Below the pieces are notes generated by a model that was not told the DNA's origin, did no database searches, and saw only the letters and a list, made by a program, of their open reading frames with translations. This document shows positions 35,029-42,779 of a stretch of DNA of 64,000 nt, piece by piece (the stretch's first letter is position 1; every line of letters begins with the position of its first letter). Location of the stretch: NCBI RefSeq assembly GCF_019236175.1, contig NZ_JAFAJM010000014.1, positions 359,847-423,846 on the forward strand, in the 5' to 3' direction. The DNA comes from Chryseobacterium sp. (GTDB lineage Bacteria; Bacteroidota; Bacteroidia; Flavobacteriales; Weeksellaceae). The position numbers and the translations under genes are program-made.

Positions 35029-35222
35029 CTTTTTGACTCAATGTTAATAAGTTTTATTAAAGATTGAATTTCAAGCGCGTAAACAACTGATATGAAAGCG
35101 GTTGTAAAAACTGCTATTTAGGCCATAATAAAGCTGTTTTGAAAAAAAAAGTTAAAAAGAGGAATATTATATTATTTTTATCTTAAATTAGGATAATCAA
35201 AATATTTTTGAGGTTTAATTTG

Positions 35223-35230
35223 TATTTTTG
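35223..35230 (+). promoter_or_regulatory. Candidate promoter of the alpha/beta hydrolase gene
   Basis: TATTTTTG followed by C matches TAnnTTTG(C) and lies 22 bases before the start ATG at 35253. It rules against the longer frame starting at 35208. Confidence 0.55.
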
Positions 35231-35252
35231 CAGGGCTTCATTAAAGCGTTTT

Positions 35253-36014
35253 ATGATATTTAGTACAAAAAAAGAAAAGAAATATTCCTATGTAGAGGCG
35301 GGAGAAGGACATCCATTGGTGCTGTTGCACGGGTTAATGGGTGGTTTGAGTAATTTCGATAAAATGGTAGATTTTTTTTCAGACAGAGGATTTAAGGTAT
35401 ATGTACCTCAGCTTCCCATCTATGATCTGCCGGTACTCAATACCAATCTTACCACTATTGCAAAATATATTATCAAGTTCATAGAGAGCCATATTGATGG
35501 GCCTGTAAGCATTGTAGGAAACTCAATGGGAGGTCATGTAGGGCTTATCTTAACACTGGCAAGACCGGATTTGGTAAAAAATCTTGTTTTAACAGGGAGT
35601 TCAGGATTATATGAAAGAACATTCGGAGACAGTTTTCCAAGAAAAAATGACCGTTCTTATATAAGAAAGAAAACGGAAGAAGTTTTTTATGATCCGAAAA
35701 TTGCAACAGAAGATCTTGTAGACGAGGTTTTCGGAGTGGTAAATGACCGAATGAAAGGAATAAAGACCGTCATGTTGGCAAGAAGTGCCATCAAACACAA
35801 TATGTTGAATGATTTGCCTAAGATTCTGACGCCAACGTGTCTGATCTGGGGGAAGCAGGATAATGTGACTCCACCGGAAGTAGCGGAGGATATGCATAAA
35901 TTTATTCCTAATTCAGATTTGTTCTGGATTGACCATTGCGGCCATGCAGCGATGATGGAAAAGCCGGATGAATTTAATGAAATCCTGTACAACTGGATAA
36001 AAGATAAAGTTTAA
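35253..36014 (+). CDS. Alpha/beta-fold hydrolase
   Basis: A 253-residue hydrolase. The oxyanion region is LLHGLMGGLSNFD (about 24-36), the nucleophile elbow GNSMGG has Ser 91, the acid is probably the Asp in WGKQDNVTPP (about 205), and the catalytic His is in IDHCGHAAMMEKP (about 235). There is no signal peptide, so it acts in the cytoplasm. The substrate class (ester, C-C bond or haloalkane) cannot be read from the sequence. It starts the hydrolase-engB-elaA run, though a terminator separates it from engB. Confidence 0.9.
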   Translation: MIFSTKKEKKYSYVEAGEGHPLVLLHGLMGGLSNFDKMVDFFSDRGFKVYVPQLPIYDLPVLNTNLTTIAKYIIKFIESHIDGPVSIVGNSMGGHVGLILTLARPDLVKNLVLTGSSGLYERTFGDSFPRKNDRSYIRKKTEEVFYDPKIATEDLVDEVFGVVNDRMKGIKTVMLARSAIKHNMLNDLPKILTPTCLIWGKQDNVTPPEVAEDMHKFIPNSDLFWIDHCGHAAMMEKPDEFNEILYNWIKDKV

Positions 36015-36028
36015 AATAAATAACTAAT

Positions 36029-36062
36029 GACCATTAAGAGCTTTTCTTAATGGTTTGTTTTT
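36029..36062 (+). terminator. Terminator between the hydrolase gene and engB
   Basis: ACCATTAAG and CTTAATGGT pair around AGCTTTT and are followed by TTGTTTTTC. engB starts 16 bp later, so either read-through occurs or engB has its own promoter that I do not recognise. Confidence 0.7.
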
Positions 36063-36078
36063 CTAAAATATATTCAAA

Positions 36079-36702
36079 ATGATTATTAAGACAGCAGCGT
36101 TTGTAAAGAGCAGCGGAAAATGGCAGGAATGTCCTGAACCTACGATTCCGGAATACGCTTTTATCGGAAGATCTAATGTAGGAAAATCATCATTGATCAA
36201 TGCAATGATGAATCATAAGGATCTGGCAAAAACGTCACAGACTCCCGGAAAAACTCAGTTGATCAATCATTTTTTGGTGAATGAAAACTGGTATCTTACC
36301 GATTTGCCCGGGTATGGATATGCAAAGGTTTCAAAAGTACAGCGTAAAGATTTTGAAAAACTGATCACCAATTATATTTTGAACAGAAGAAATCTTGTTA
36401 ATCTTTTTGTGTTGGTAGATATAAGACACAAACCTCAGGCTATAGATCTTGATTTTATGCAGTGGTGTGGAGAAAGCGGTGTGCCGTTTTCTATTGTGTT
36501 TACAAAGGCAGATAAACTGAAGCCCAATGCCGTCATCAAAAATGTTGAAGATTATAAACTGGAAATGCATAAAACTTGGGAAGATCTTCCTGAATTATAT
36601 GTGACTTCAGCAGAGAAGAAAGAGGGGGGAGATGAAATTCTGAACTTTATTGAAAAGACCAATGACTTTTTGATACATAATAATGTAAGTTTTGATGAGT
36701 AG
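36079..36702 (+). CDS. engB: Ribosome biogenesis GTP-binding protein YihA/YsxC (EngB)
   Basis: A 207-residue TRAFAC GTPase needed for 50S subunit assembly. G1 is GRSNVGKSSLINAMM (about 30-44), G2 QTPGKTQLINHF (about 54-65), G3 TDLPGYGYAKV (about 74-84), G4 FTKADKL (about 141-147) and G5 VTSAEKKEG (about 175-183). Length is normal. The acetyltransferase gene overlaps its last 8 bp. Confidence 0.96.
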   Translation: MIIKTAAFVKSSGKWQECPEPTIPEYAFIGRSNVGKSSLINAMMNHKDLAKTSQTPGKTQLINHFLVNENWYLTDLPGYGYAKVSKVQRKDFEKLITNYILNRRNLVNLFVLVDIRHKPQAIDLDFMQWCGESGVPFSIVFTKADKLKPNAVIKNVEDYKLEMHKTWEDLPELYVTSAEKKEGGDEILNFIEKTNDFLIHNNVSFDE

Positions 36703-37144
36703 CATAATCTGGAGAATCAAAACCTTTGATGAATTTACCGTTTTCGAGCTGTATGCGGTATTGAAAGCCCGTATTGATGTTTTCGTTATTGAACAGAACT
36801 GTCCGTACCCTGATCTGGATAATTATGATCAGAAGGCTGTTCACATCTGGGCAGAAGAAAACGGACAGGTAATGGCTTACTGCCGTGTTTTTGATAAAGG
36901 AATAAAATATGATGAAACGTCTATAGGAAGGGTTTTAACGACTGAACAGGCGAGAGGAAAGAGTCTTGGGAAATTATTGATACAATATGCGGTGGAAACA
37001 ATAGAAAACCGTTTTCATACTTCTGAAATCAGAATCTCCGCACAGGATTATCTTCTAAAATTCTATGCCGGCTTCGGTTTTGAAGATACCGGAAACAAAT
37101 ATCTTGAAGATGATATTCCGCATACGGAAATGATCAGAAAATAA
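36695..37144 (+). CDS. ElaA-type GNAT acetyltransferase
   Basis: A 149-residue GNAT-family protein. The ElaA signature FEVxQNCPYPDLDxxD is recognisable (VFVIEQNCPYPDLDNYDQKA at about 31-50), followed by the acetyl-CoA binding region GRVLTTEQARGKSLGKLL (about 79-96) and FYAGFGFEDTG near the end. The start is ATG 36695, which overlaps the engB stop by 8 bp; a TTG one codon earlier is less likely. Substrate of ElaA proteins is not established. Followed by a strong terminator. Confidence 0.9.
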   Translation: MSSIIWRIKTFDEFTVFELYAVLKARIDVFVIEQNCPYPDLDNYDQKAVHIWAEENGQVMAYCRVFDKGIKYDETSIGRVLTTEQARGKSLGKLLIQYAVETIENRFHTSEIRISAQDYLLKFYAGFGFEDTGNKYLEDDIPHTEMIRK

Positions 37145-37147
37145 AAT

Positions 37148-37179
37148 AAAAGGTATCCCCCGTAAAGGATACCTTTTTT
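37148..37179. terminator. Terminator after the elaA-type gene
   Basis: AAAAGGTATCC and GGATACCTTTT pair around CCCGTAAA and are followed by a T run on plus. The reverse strand also has T after the stem, so it may also end the TM2 operon arriving from the right. Confidence 0.85.
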
Positions 37180-37251
37180 CATGGTTATATATGGAGTGTG
37201 TTTTTCGAGAATCACAAAACTATCAGATAGGGAGCAGATTGGTGTTATACT

Positions 37252-37467
37252 TTATAATCCGGATTGAAGGTTATATTTATAATTAAAACGTTCTTCGGAC
37301 ATTATTATAAAAGCCAGAAAATCACAAAATGCAATTAACGAAGGAATGAACGTCCAGCAAAATACCAAATAAAGAATTCCTTTTATGTTTTGTCCCAAAT
37401 AAAATCTATGAATACCCAGGCCTCCTAAAAACAGTGCGAGTATAACCGCAGTAAATTTTGACTTCAT
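37252..37467 (-). CDS. TM2 domain-containing membrane protein
   Basis: A 71-residue protein with two membrane helices joined by a short loop. The TM2 signature is complete: AVILALFLGGLGIHRFYLG at about 7-25, then GILYLVFCWTFIPSLIAFCDF. TM2 proteins are small membrane proteins of no single known role, often adjacent to SHOCT, PH or zinc-ribbon proteins. It is the last of four tightly spaced genes (3 bp after the PH/SHOCT gene). Confidence 0.9.
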   Translation of the reverse strand: MKSKFTAVILALFLGGLGIHRFYLGQNIKGILYLVFCWTFIPSLIAFCDFLAFIIMSEERFNYKYNLQSGL

Positions 37468-37470
37468 ACT

Positions 37471-38097
37471 TTAAACCCTTGATAAAATTTCGTTCTTTTT
37501 TCCTTCAAATTCTTCTGCGGAAATAATGCCATTTTCCATTAATCCTTTTAATTTCTGCAAAAGAGCAAAAGGATCTTCATTTTCTATAAGCATTGGGTTA
37601 TGTGATTGTTGAACCTGTTGTGGATGTGTAAAAACCGGTGTTGCATTATTTACTGTGACTCCTCCTGCTGAAGCTCTCCTTGTTTCCAGTTCTTTTTCTC
37701 TTCTTAGTCCCCTCATCTGTTCTTCAATTTCTTGAGCGTATTGATAAAGTTTTCTGGCTTGGGCTTTAGGAAGATAGTCCATCATATAAGTATTGTTTCT
37801 TACGGTCTTCATGATGAAGGTTGCTCCAAGAATTCCTTCCTTGATATGACAATCTGCTACATCTACCCAACTATAATCCTGAAAATCCATTGAAAATCCG
37901 AAATTTTTAGGTCTGCAGAAAATAATTCGTCTGTTGGTAAGAGCAATGCAGTCCGGAGAGAAATTCATTGCCGGTTTTTTCTGGACTGCAATATATTCTA
38001 CGCTCTCCTGGGATGTCAGAAGACTATTGATTTTTTCCAAAAGTTTCTCAACAGCTTTCGGGTCTTGTTCCTCGTTTAAAAATTGTTTTAAGTTCAT
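37471..38097 (-). CDS. PH domain-like and SHOCT domain protein
   Basis: A 208-residue soluble protein. Residues about 25-125 resemble a bacterial PH domain (SQESVEYIAVQKKP, ALTNRRIIFCRPKN, DFQDYSWVDVADCHIKEG), then a coiled-coil region (QEIEEQMRGLRREKELETRR) and a C-terminal SHOCT motif at about 173-208 (DPFALLQKLKGLMENGIISA, then EEFEGKKNEIL). SHOCT domains are short oligomerisation modules that often end membrane-associated proteins. Gaps of 1 bp and 3 bp to its neighbours place it in a four-gene operon. Function unknown. Confidence 0.85.
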   Translation of the reverse strand: MNLKQFLNEEQDPKAVEKLLEKINSLLTSQESVEYIAVQKKPAMNFSPDCIALTNRRIIFCRPKNFGFSMDFQDYSWVDVADCHIKEGILGATFIMKTVRNNTYMMDYLPKAQARKLYQYAQEIEEQMRGLRREKELETRRASAGGVTVNNATPVFTHPQQVQQSHNPMLIENEDPFALLQKLKGLMENGIISAEEFEGKKNEILSRV

Positions 38098-38098
38098 A

Positions 38099-38647
38099 TT
38101 ATTTTGTGTTTAGATTACTGATATCGTTGCTGGTTATATATCCTGTTTTTCCGGATTTTTGAACTTTTACTTTATACCATGAGCCATTTTTTAAAATACT
38201 AATCATTGGAGTATTCTTTGGAATAATTTCAATTGTTCTTGATTGAAAAGAGGGTTTTTCAAAAACAGTTACGGTACGATTTGAAAGGACAATATTGTTA
38301 GCAGGAATGGTAACTGCTAAATCATCAATAGAAGCTCTTGGTATTTTAGAGTTTCTTTTGGTGTCAGATTTAAGATAACCGGACTCTGATAATTCTTTAG
38401 ACCCTGACTTTTTTGAAGAAGAACGTTTAGAAGAAGCCTTTGTTCCTGAAAAGCTGCCTTTACATACACCGCAGGTACCTCCGCCGGAGCAATGCCCACA
38501 TCTTGAACAGCTGGAGCATGCCGTACAATAAGCAGATCCGGTACATCTCCCGCCGTGATGGTCTTTTCCTTCAGGTGTTATGAATGAAAAAGGATCAGAA
38601 ACGAACGTTCCAAAACATATAATAAATATAGAGATGAATATTTTCAT
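38099..38647 (-). CDS. Cys-rich secreted protein with bacterial SH3 domain
   Basis: A 182-residue protein with a signal peptide (about 1-16), then a Cys-rich segment with eight cysteines in about 30 residues (about 34-62, CTGSAYCTACSSCSRCGHC and GTCGVC), a Ser/Lys-rich linker, and a C-terminal SH3_3-type domain at about 115-178 (TVFEKPSFQSRTIEIIPKN, GSWYKVKVQKSGKTGYI). The cysteines may bind metal or form disulfides. SH3_3 domains usually bind cell-wall peptides. It starts 3 bp after the nuclease-like gene stops. The combination is unusual; role unknown. Confidence 0.8.
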   Translation of the reverse strand: MKIFISIFIICFGTFVSDPFSFITPEGKDHHGGRCTGSAYCTACSSCSRCGHCSGGGTCGVCKGSFSGTKASSKRSSSKKSGSKELSESGYLKSDTKRNSKIPRASIDDLAVTIPANNIVLSNRTVTVFEKPSFQSRTIEIIPKNTPMISILKNGSWYKVKVQKSGKTGYITSNDISNLNTK

Positions 38648-38650
38648 GGT

Positions 38651-39721
38651 TTAGTTGTAGTTTTCTAATGTTTTATGGAGTTCGTTTCTGAAATTATATA
38701 TTTCATCAAGACTGTTTAATAAGACCTTTTCACCGGAATCCTTTCCGTTATGGAATGTTTCAATATACTTGTTGGCTGTATTGAAATGAAGTCTGCATAA
38801 TGGTTTCCTGTTATTATCATCCAATAGAATTCCAAAATAGGAGAGCGTGTCTCTGTAAGCAATACGTGTTGACGGAATTTTCTCTCTCATTATGGCTTTT
38901 ACGATCTGGAATCCTTCAAGTTCTTCTTCTGTGGTCACAATTTTAGAGTCGTTGTTATCATCGATAAGTTGAGGAGGCTTAATATCCTCGTCCTGTTTTT
39001 CAATTCTCTCATTAATGCTTAAGGCAGATTTAAGTCTGAAACTTATAGATTCATTGATGGAAGTGGTGAGTGCCTTTTTAGTATATTCTTTAAAAGAAAC
39101 CAGTCTGTTTGCAGTAATAGGTTTTTCAAAAAATCTGCTGACCAATAGTTTTACAATCTCATCAGAAGGCGTTTCTATTTCTTTTTCAAATTCCTTTCTT
39201 ATAGCTTTGATATATTTTAAGGCTTCTGCCGAATCCAGAATATTCTCAAGGTTATAGTCTTTTTTTGTAAAGCTTTCAAGAATTTTAATAGAGCTTTCTT
39301 TAATGTCCTCGATATTGATGGTAAAAAATGGCTTTTCATCCATTACATTAGGTTTTTCAAGATCTGTATAAAAGTTATATACAATACCATTGGTTAACAC
39401 ACCAAATTTTGTTTTGGAAACATGAAAATACCTGTGAAGTTGTGAATTATGGGCATCTGCACTTTCTTTCCAATGTTTACACTCAATAATAAAAATAGGC
39501 TCATTGTTATTTTTAATTACATAGTCAACCTTTTCTCCCTTCTTTGTTCCAATATCACAAATGTATTCCGGAACTACTTCCGTGGGATTGAAAATATCAT
39601 AACCTAAGATTTGTATAAAAGGCATTACAAAAGCATTTTTTGTTGCTTCTTCTGTGCTGATCTGGTCTTTTAAACCAACAACTTTTTGGTGTAACTGTTC
39701 TAATTTTATTTTAAGGTCCAT
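38651..39721 (-). CDS. HsdR N-terminal-like PD-(D/E)XK nuclease family protein
   Basis: A 356-residue protein. Its first 150 residues resemble the type I restriction HsdR N-terminal domain (HSDR_N_2): a helix with E24/E25, MPFIQILGYDIFNPTEVVPE (about 33-52), D66 in KVDYVI and E80-C-K82 in FIIECKHW, that is, a complete PD-(D/E)XK metal site. The helicase part of HsdR is absent. The C-terminal 100 residues (about 250-356) form a separate region with RIAYRDTLSYFGILLDDNN and similar, which resembles the C-terminal domain often fused to stand-alone HSDR_N proteins. No methylase or specificity subunit is nearby, so it is not a type I system. It heads the four-gene operon. Confidence 0.85.
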   Translation of the reverse strand: MDLKIKLEQLHQKVVGLKDQISTEEATKNAFVMPFIQILGYDIFNPTEVVPEYICDIGTKKGEKVDYVIKNNNEPIFIIECKHWKESADAHNSQLHRYFHVSKTKFGVLTNGIVYNFYTDLEKPNVMDEKPFFTINIEDIKESSIKILESFTKKDYNLENILDSAEALKYIKAIRKEFEKEIETPSDEIVKLLVSRFFEKPITANRLVSFKEYTKKALTTSINESISFRLKSALSINERIEKQDEDIKPPQLIDDNNDSKIVTTEEELEGFQIVKAIMREKIPSTRIAYRDTLSYFGILLDDNNRKPLCRLHFNTANKYIETFHNGKDSGEKVLLNSLDEIYNFRNELHKTLENYN

Positions 39722-39732
39722 TATTTTTTATT

Positions 39733-39912
39733 TTAAAGAGTTGTGTCGATTATTTCTGCATCCAATGCTTTATTTTTCACAGAAGCAATTCCGTTTTCCA
39801 TAGCAGTTTTTGGACTGTACAACTGACTTTTGCCAATGATTTCTCTATTGCCTGCTTTTTGATTAAACTGATATTCATTATTAATTCTTCGACTGATAAT
39901 AAATTTTCCCAT
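39733..39912 (-). CDS. DUF1508 (YegP-like) small protein
   Basis: A 59-residue protein read on the minus strand from ATG 39912 to TAA 39733. The DUF1508 pattern is clear: MGKFIISRR, then EYQFNQKAGNREIIGKSQLY and SPKTAMENGIASVKNKA, which matches one YegP repeat (K-F-x-I, N-G-E-F-Q-F-x-L-K-A-x-N, Y-x-x-K-x-x-x-x-x-G-I-x-S-V-K). Family function is unknown. Its promoter has a perfect -7 box and an upstream palindrome that recurs near the two-component system, so it may be a target of that system. It is easy to overlook because it is shorter than 60 codons of protein. Confidence 0.88.
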   Translation of the reverse strand: MGKFIISRRINNEYQFNQKAGNREIIGKSQLYSPKTAMENGIASVKNKALDAEIIDTTL

Positions 39913-39934
39913 AATTATTGTTTGATTAACAGTC

Positions 39935-39942
39935 CAAAATTA
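39935..39942 (-). promoter_or_regulatory. Promoter of the DUF1508 gene
   Basis: On the minus strand this reads TAATTTTG, matching TAnnTTTG, 23 bases before the start. The terminal G lies 36.5 bases from the centre of the palindrome at 39965-39978. Confidence 0.6.
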
Positions 39943-39964
39943 TAACCCTTTCAAAGCCAATCCT

Positions 39965-39978
39965 TACGGGAAACCGTA
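39965..39978. promoter_or_regulatory. TACGGGAAACCGTA palindrome, candidate response-regulator site
   Basis: TTACGG and CCGTAA are perfect inverted arms around GAAA. The centre is about 41 bases upstream of the predicted start of the DUF1508 transcript, the usual place for an activator contacting polymerase. A near-identical palindrome sits at the same distance upstream of the -7 region of the gene at 43005. Confidence 0.6.
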
Positions 39979-39984
39979 AAAACA

Positions 39985-40015
39985 AAAAACCTCTCCACTT
40001 TTGGAGAGGTTTTTA
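39985..40015 (-). terminator. Terminator of the two-component operon
   Basis: AAAAACCTCTCC and GGAGAGGTTTTT pair around a short AAAAGT loop on the minus strand, followed by TTGTTTTT. It lies 23 bp after the response regulator stop. Confidence 0.85.
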
Positions 40016-40037
40016 TATAAGTTGTAAAAGATTTATT

Positions 40038-40703
40038 TTAAATAATCCCGATATCTTTACAAAAAGCAACGAGATGTTCATTGCTGGAGACTTCCAGGTC
40101 TTCTTTTAAACTGTTCAGTTTTTTCTCTACACTGCTTAAACTGTAAGGTTTTATATCATTTTCCTGAAGATAATTCGGAATGTTTTTTTGTAAAACTCCT
40201 TTTGATAGAAGGGTTACCAATGTAATATCATAGGCTGTGAATTCATAGCTGTTCAGCTTTTTGACTTCCTGCTTGAGATCTGTTGACAAATAGTCTTTGT
40301 TAATATATACCGAGGCGATGGATCTTTTCAGTTCCTTGGAGTCATTTCTGGCCTTTCGGACATACCCGTTGATTTTAGATTCATTAAAAAGAGAATCGAT
40401 AACTCCGGATTTGTGTTCGGCAGAAAAGACAATTACTTTCAATGCCGGTTGCATTTCCCTTGCATTAAGGATGAGCTCTTTTCCGTCTTTTATTTTTTGA
40501 TGATGATGATCTTCTTCATAATAAAGATCAGTAATCAATAAATCATAAGGATCCTCTTCACGGAGTGCTTTTTGTATTTTAGCAAGGGCATCGTCACAAT
40601 AGTATACATAATCTACATTGGGTATATGAAGTTCTTCCAGTGTCTTCTGTACTGAGAAATTTATACTTTCGTGGTCTTCGGCGATTAAAATTTTTTTGAA
40701 CAT
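40038..40703 (-). CDS. LuxR-type (NarL/FixJ-like) response regulator
   Basis: A 221-residue regulator. The receiver domain (about 1-125) has E9-D10, phospho-acceptor D59 in DLLITDLYYEED and K-containing GYVRKARND. The C-terminal region from about 150 aligns with a GerE/LuxR helix-turn-helix (LNSYEFTAYDITLVTLLSKG, NIPNYL, SSVEKKLNSLKEDLEVSSNE), though it is more diverged than usual, with an inserted Pro-containing stretch. It follows the kinase gene by 14 bp. Palindromes TACGGGAAMCCGTA flank the locus and are plausible binding sites. Confidence 0.88.
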   Translation of the reverse strand: MFKKILIAEDHESINFSVQKTLEELHIPNVDYVYYCDDALAKIQKALREEDPYDLLITDLYYEEDHHHQKIKDGKELILNAREMQPALKVIVFSAEHKSGVIDSLFNESKINGYVRKARNDSKELKRSIASVYINKDYLSTDLKQEVKKLNSYEFTAYDITLVTLLSKGVLQKNIPNYLQENDIKPYSLSSVEKKLNSLKEDLEVSSNEHLVAFCKDIGII

Positions 40704-40717
40704 TCTTTTTAATTTTT

Positions 40718-42361
40718 TTAGATAACAGGGAATGAAATATTGATTTTCAATCCTTTTTCGGTTTTAGTGTCAAAAGTAATTTCTCCATCGATGGTTTCAA
40801 TACGGGAACCCGTATTTGTAAGGCCGTTTTTTTGGATGAGGTCTCCCGAAATGCCTATCCCGTTATCTTTATAATAAATTTTTATGGTGTTGTTTGTTCT
40901 TTCAAATCTTAAAGAAACAATACTGGCCCGGCTGTGTTTTTTCATATTAACAAGCAGCTCACGAATGATCTGATAGATTTCTCCTCTTGCAGAATCATTG
41001 AGCTGTTCCCAGATTTCAGGACTGTTTCCTGCAAGATAGGTTTTGACCTCATCGTTGTTGAAAGAACCGACAAGCTCAGATATTTTTTTATCGAATTCCA
41101 GGGTATATTTTGTATCTGTTTTTTCATAAGAGATGTCTCTTGACTTTTCGTATACGAATTCCAGTTCGTCCAGCGCTTCTTCTTTATCAAAGTTTTCCTG
41201 GTTTTCAATCTTGGTCATGACCTGATAGATCCCGTTGGCTACTACATCATGTACTTTTTTCGACATTTTGAGCTGGGTATTTTTTACCTCGAGTTCTTTT
41301 TCCTGCTGTAAAATACGCTGTCTTCTTTGATACAAAACAAATCCCGCGATCAGGCAGATTCCTAAAGCTCCGAGACCTATGTTTTGCTTTAAGATCTGGG
41401 TTTCTTTTTGAGCATTTTCAGTTCTCAGTTTTTCAGCTCCGAATCTGATGAGAGCAAATTGATTTTTTGCCTTATTCCGGGAAGTTTGGAGGCTGTCTGT
41501 AAGTGTATGATATTGATTGAAGTAAGCTAAGCGATGGTCAGGATCTAAATTGATCAGCTTTTGCAATGCCTCTGCCTGATCATCAGGGTTTTTGATCAAC
41601 CTTGCAGTCTCAAACATTTCTTTTGCATACATTAAAGATTTGCCGGGATCTGTTTTTGTATAATAATCAGATAAATAAAGATAATTTACAATAAGACCTT
41701 CTTTATCATTTGTCTGGATACGGATATTCAAGGCTTTTAATAATTCAGGCTCTGGATTATATGAAGGATTGTCTAGCCATTTTACTCTGGCAAGATTGGT
41801 CATGACTCTGGCCAGTTCTTTTGGAGAGCCCTTTTGTGACTGCTGGTATATACTCTCATAGATTTTTATGGCTTCTTTATATTGTTTTAGTTGTTTTAGG
41901 ACATTGGCTTTATTATTTAAATAAATATTTTTTTCACTGGAATTACCTGAAAATTTTATAGCAAGGTTATAGAATTTTATGGCCTCATAATATTGTTTCA
42001 AATTATAACTGGAGATTCCGAGATTGTTATAATTTGATTTTATATATGCATAATCCTGTTCATTATTTTCATTAAAATATTTAGTTGCTTCCAGAGACGT
42101 TTCCTGTCCTCCCAGATTATCGCCCTTTTGTGTTGAAATAATAGCAAGATTAATTAAGCTTTTTCCAATGCCAATACTGTCCTTCTTTTGGGAAAACAGG
42201 TCTTTGGCTCTGTAGAAATAAACATAGGCACTATCTTCATTTCCTGTATCTTTAAAGTCGAATGCTTTATCGTAATAAAAATTATTAGAAGTGTCTCTTT
42301 CCTTTGAGCATGATGAGATGAAAAAAACGAATAAGATGAATACGAAGGCTTTTATTTTCAA
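40718..42361 (-). CDS. TPR-containing sensor histidine kinase
   Basis: A 547-residue kinase of the flavobacterial TPR-kinase type. A lipoprotein-like signal ends in FFISSC (about Cys 18). Tetratricopeptide repeats fill about 25-290 (for example AYVYFYRAKDLF, AIKFYNLAIKFSG, AIKIYESIYQQS). A membrane helix lies at about 325-345, a coiled coil follows, then a HisKA_3-type phospho-acceptor box with KKVHDVVANGIYQVM (about His 370), and a HATPase_c domain ending in a GSRIETI-containing G2 region. It is the partner of the LuxR-type regulator. The signal probably reaches the periplasmic TPRs. Confidence 0.9.
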   Translation of the reverse strand: MKIKAFVFILFVFFISSCSKERDTSNNFYYDKAFDFKDTGNEDSAYVYFYRAKDLFSQKKDSIGIGKSLINLAIISTQKGDNLGGQETSLEATKYFNENNEQDYAYIKSNYNNLGISSYNLKQYYEAIKFYNLAIKFSGNSSEKNIYLNNKANVLKQLKQYKEAIKIYESIYQQSQKGSPKELARVMTNLARVKWLDNPSYNPEPELLKALNIRIQTNDKEGLIVNYLYLSDYYTKTDPGKSLMYAKEMFETARLIKNPDDQAEALQKLINLDPDHRLAYFNQYHTLTDSLQTSRNKAKNQFALIRFGAEKLRTENAQKETQILKQNIGLGALGICLIAGFVLYQRRQRILQQEKELEVKNTQLKMSKKVHDVVANGIYQVMTKIENQENFDKEEALDELEFVYEKSRDISYEKTDTKYTLEFDKKISELVGSFNNDEVKTYLAGNSPEIWEQLNDSARGEIYQIIRELLVNMKKHSRASIVSLRFERTNNTIKIYYKDNGIGISGDLIQKNGLTNTGSRIETIDGEITFDTKTEKGLKINISFPVI

Positions 42362-42384
42362 TGGAATTAGATTTAACCCTAAAT

Positions 42385-42424
42385 TTAAAAAAAAATAAGC
42401 GAAAACTCAGTTTTCGCTTATTTG
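42385..42424 (-). terminator. Terminator after the 60-residue gene
   Basis: AAATAAGCGAAAACT pairs with AGTTTTCGCTTATTT; on the minus strand a run of nine T/A-rich bases with TTTTTTTT follows. It lies 4 bp after the stop of the small gene at 42429, which supports that this small gene is transcribed, and it separates it from the kinase gene. Confidence 0.85.
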
Positions 42425-42428
42425 GATA

Positions 42429-42611
42429 TTATTTTCTTGGCGGGGTCTGCCCGTTTTCACCGCTGGTATCTCCCGGATCTAGTCCTTCTCCCGGGTCGCC
42501 ACTGGCACTAAATGTTATAATATGTTTCGGGTCATTGTTCTGACATGCTGTTGTTGTATTTCCGTTATTATTTGTAAGTGCTAAAATTAGCATCATAAAA
42601 AATTGTATCAT
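42429..42611 (-). CDS. 60-residue putative secreted peptide
   Basis: MIQFFMMLILAL at the N-terminus is a short hydrophobic signal-like segment; the rest (NNNGNTTTACQNNDPKHI and later GDPGEGLDPGDTSGENGQTP) is rich in Gly, Asp, Pro and Asn and looks disordered, with one Cys. No family is recognised. Support for a real gene comes from the strong terminator 4 bp downstream and the absence of any alternative gene. It lies directly upstream of the TPR kinase gene, and a ligand or accessory role for that kinase is possible but unproven. Confidence 0.5.
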   Translation of the reverse strand: MIQFFMMLILALTNNNGNTTTACQNNDPKHIITFSASGDPGEGLDPGDTSGENGQTPPRK

Positions 42612-42711
42612 TTCCGTAAAATTTTTGAAGTTTTTGGTTGTTTTTCTTCCTCCTGAGAATTATTTATTCCAGGCTGTACACATTTAAAATTTGAAGCGCT
42701 TCTAAATTTTT

Positions 42712-42779
42712 TTGGGAAGTGAACCTTCAAAAACGGAGGAGAAACATCTGCTTCCCAACCCGGAGTTTTCCTCCGTTTT
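42712..42779. ncRNA. Interleaved inverted repeats, candidate pseudoknot RNA
   Basis: Two perfect inverted repeats interlock: TTGGGAAG (42712-42719) with CTTCCCAA (42751-42758), and AAAACGGAGGA (42730-42740) with TCCTCCGTTTT (42769-42779). Each lies partly in the loop of the other, so the RNA would form a pseudoknot or switch between stems; CGGAG(GAAAA)CTCCG is a third local hairpin on the minus strand. It lies in the 390-bp gap between the 60-residue gene (about 100 bases downstream on minus) and the gene at 43005. The T tail is only four bases, so a plain terminator is not convincing. Confidence 0.4.

Noticed and set aside
38651..39721. Type I restriction-modification system
   Set aside because: Only an HsdR-N-like nuclease domain is present; no helicase part, methylase or specificity subunit is nearby.
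40801..40814. Palindrome TACGGGAACCCGTA inside the kinase gene as a functional operator
   Set aside because: It encodes the conserved TGSRIE stretch of the ATPase domain, so it can arise from codon choice; it is mentioned only as supporting curiosity.
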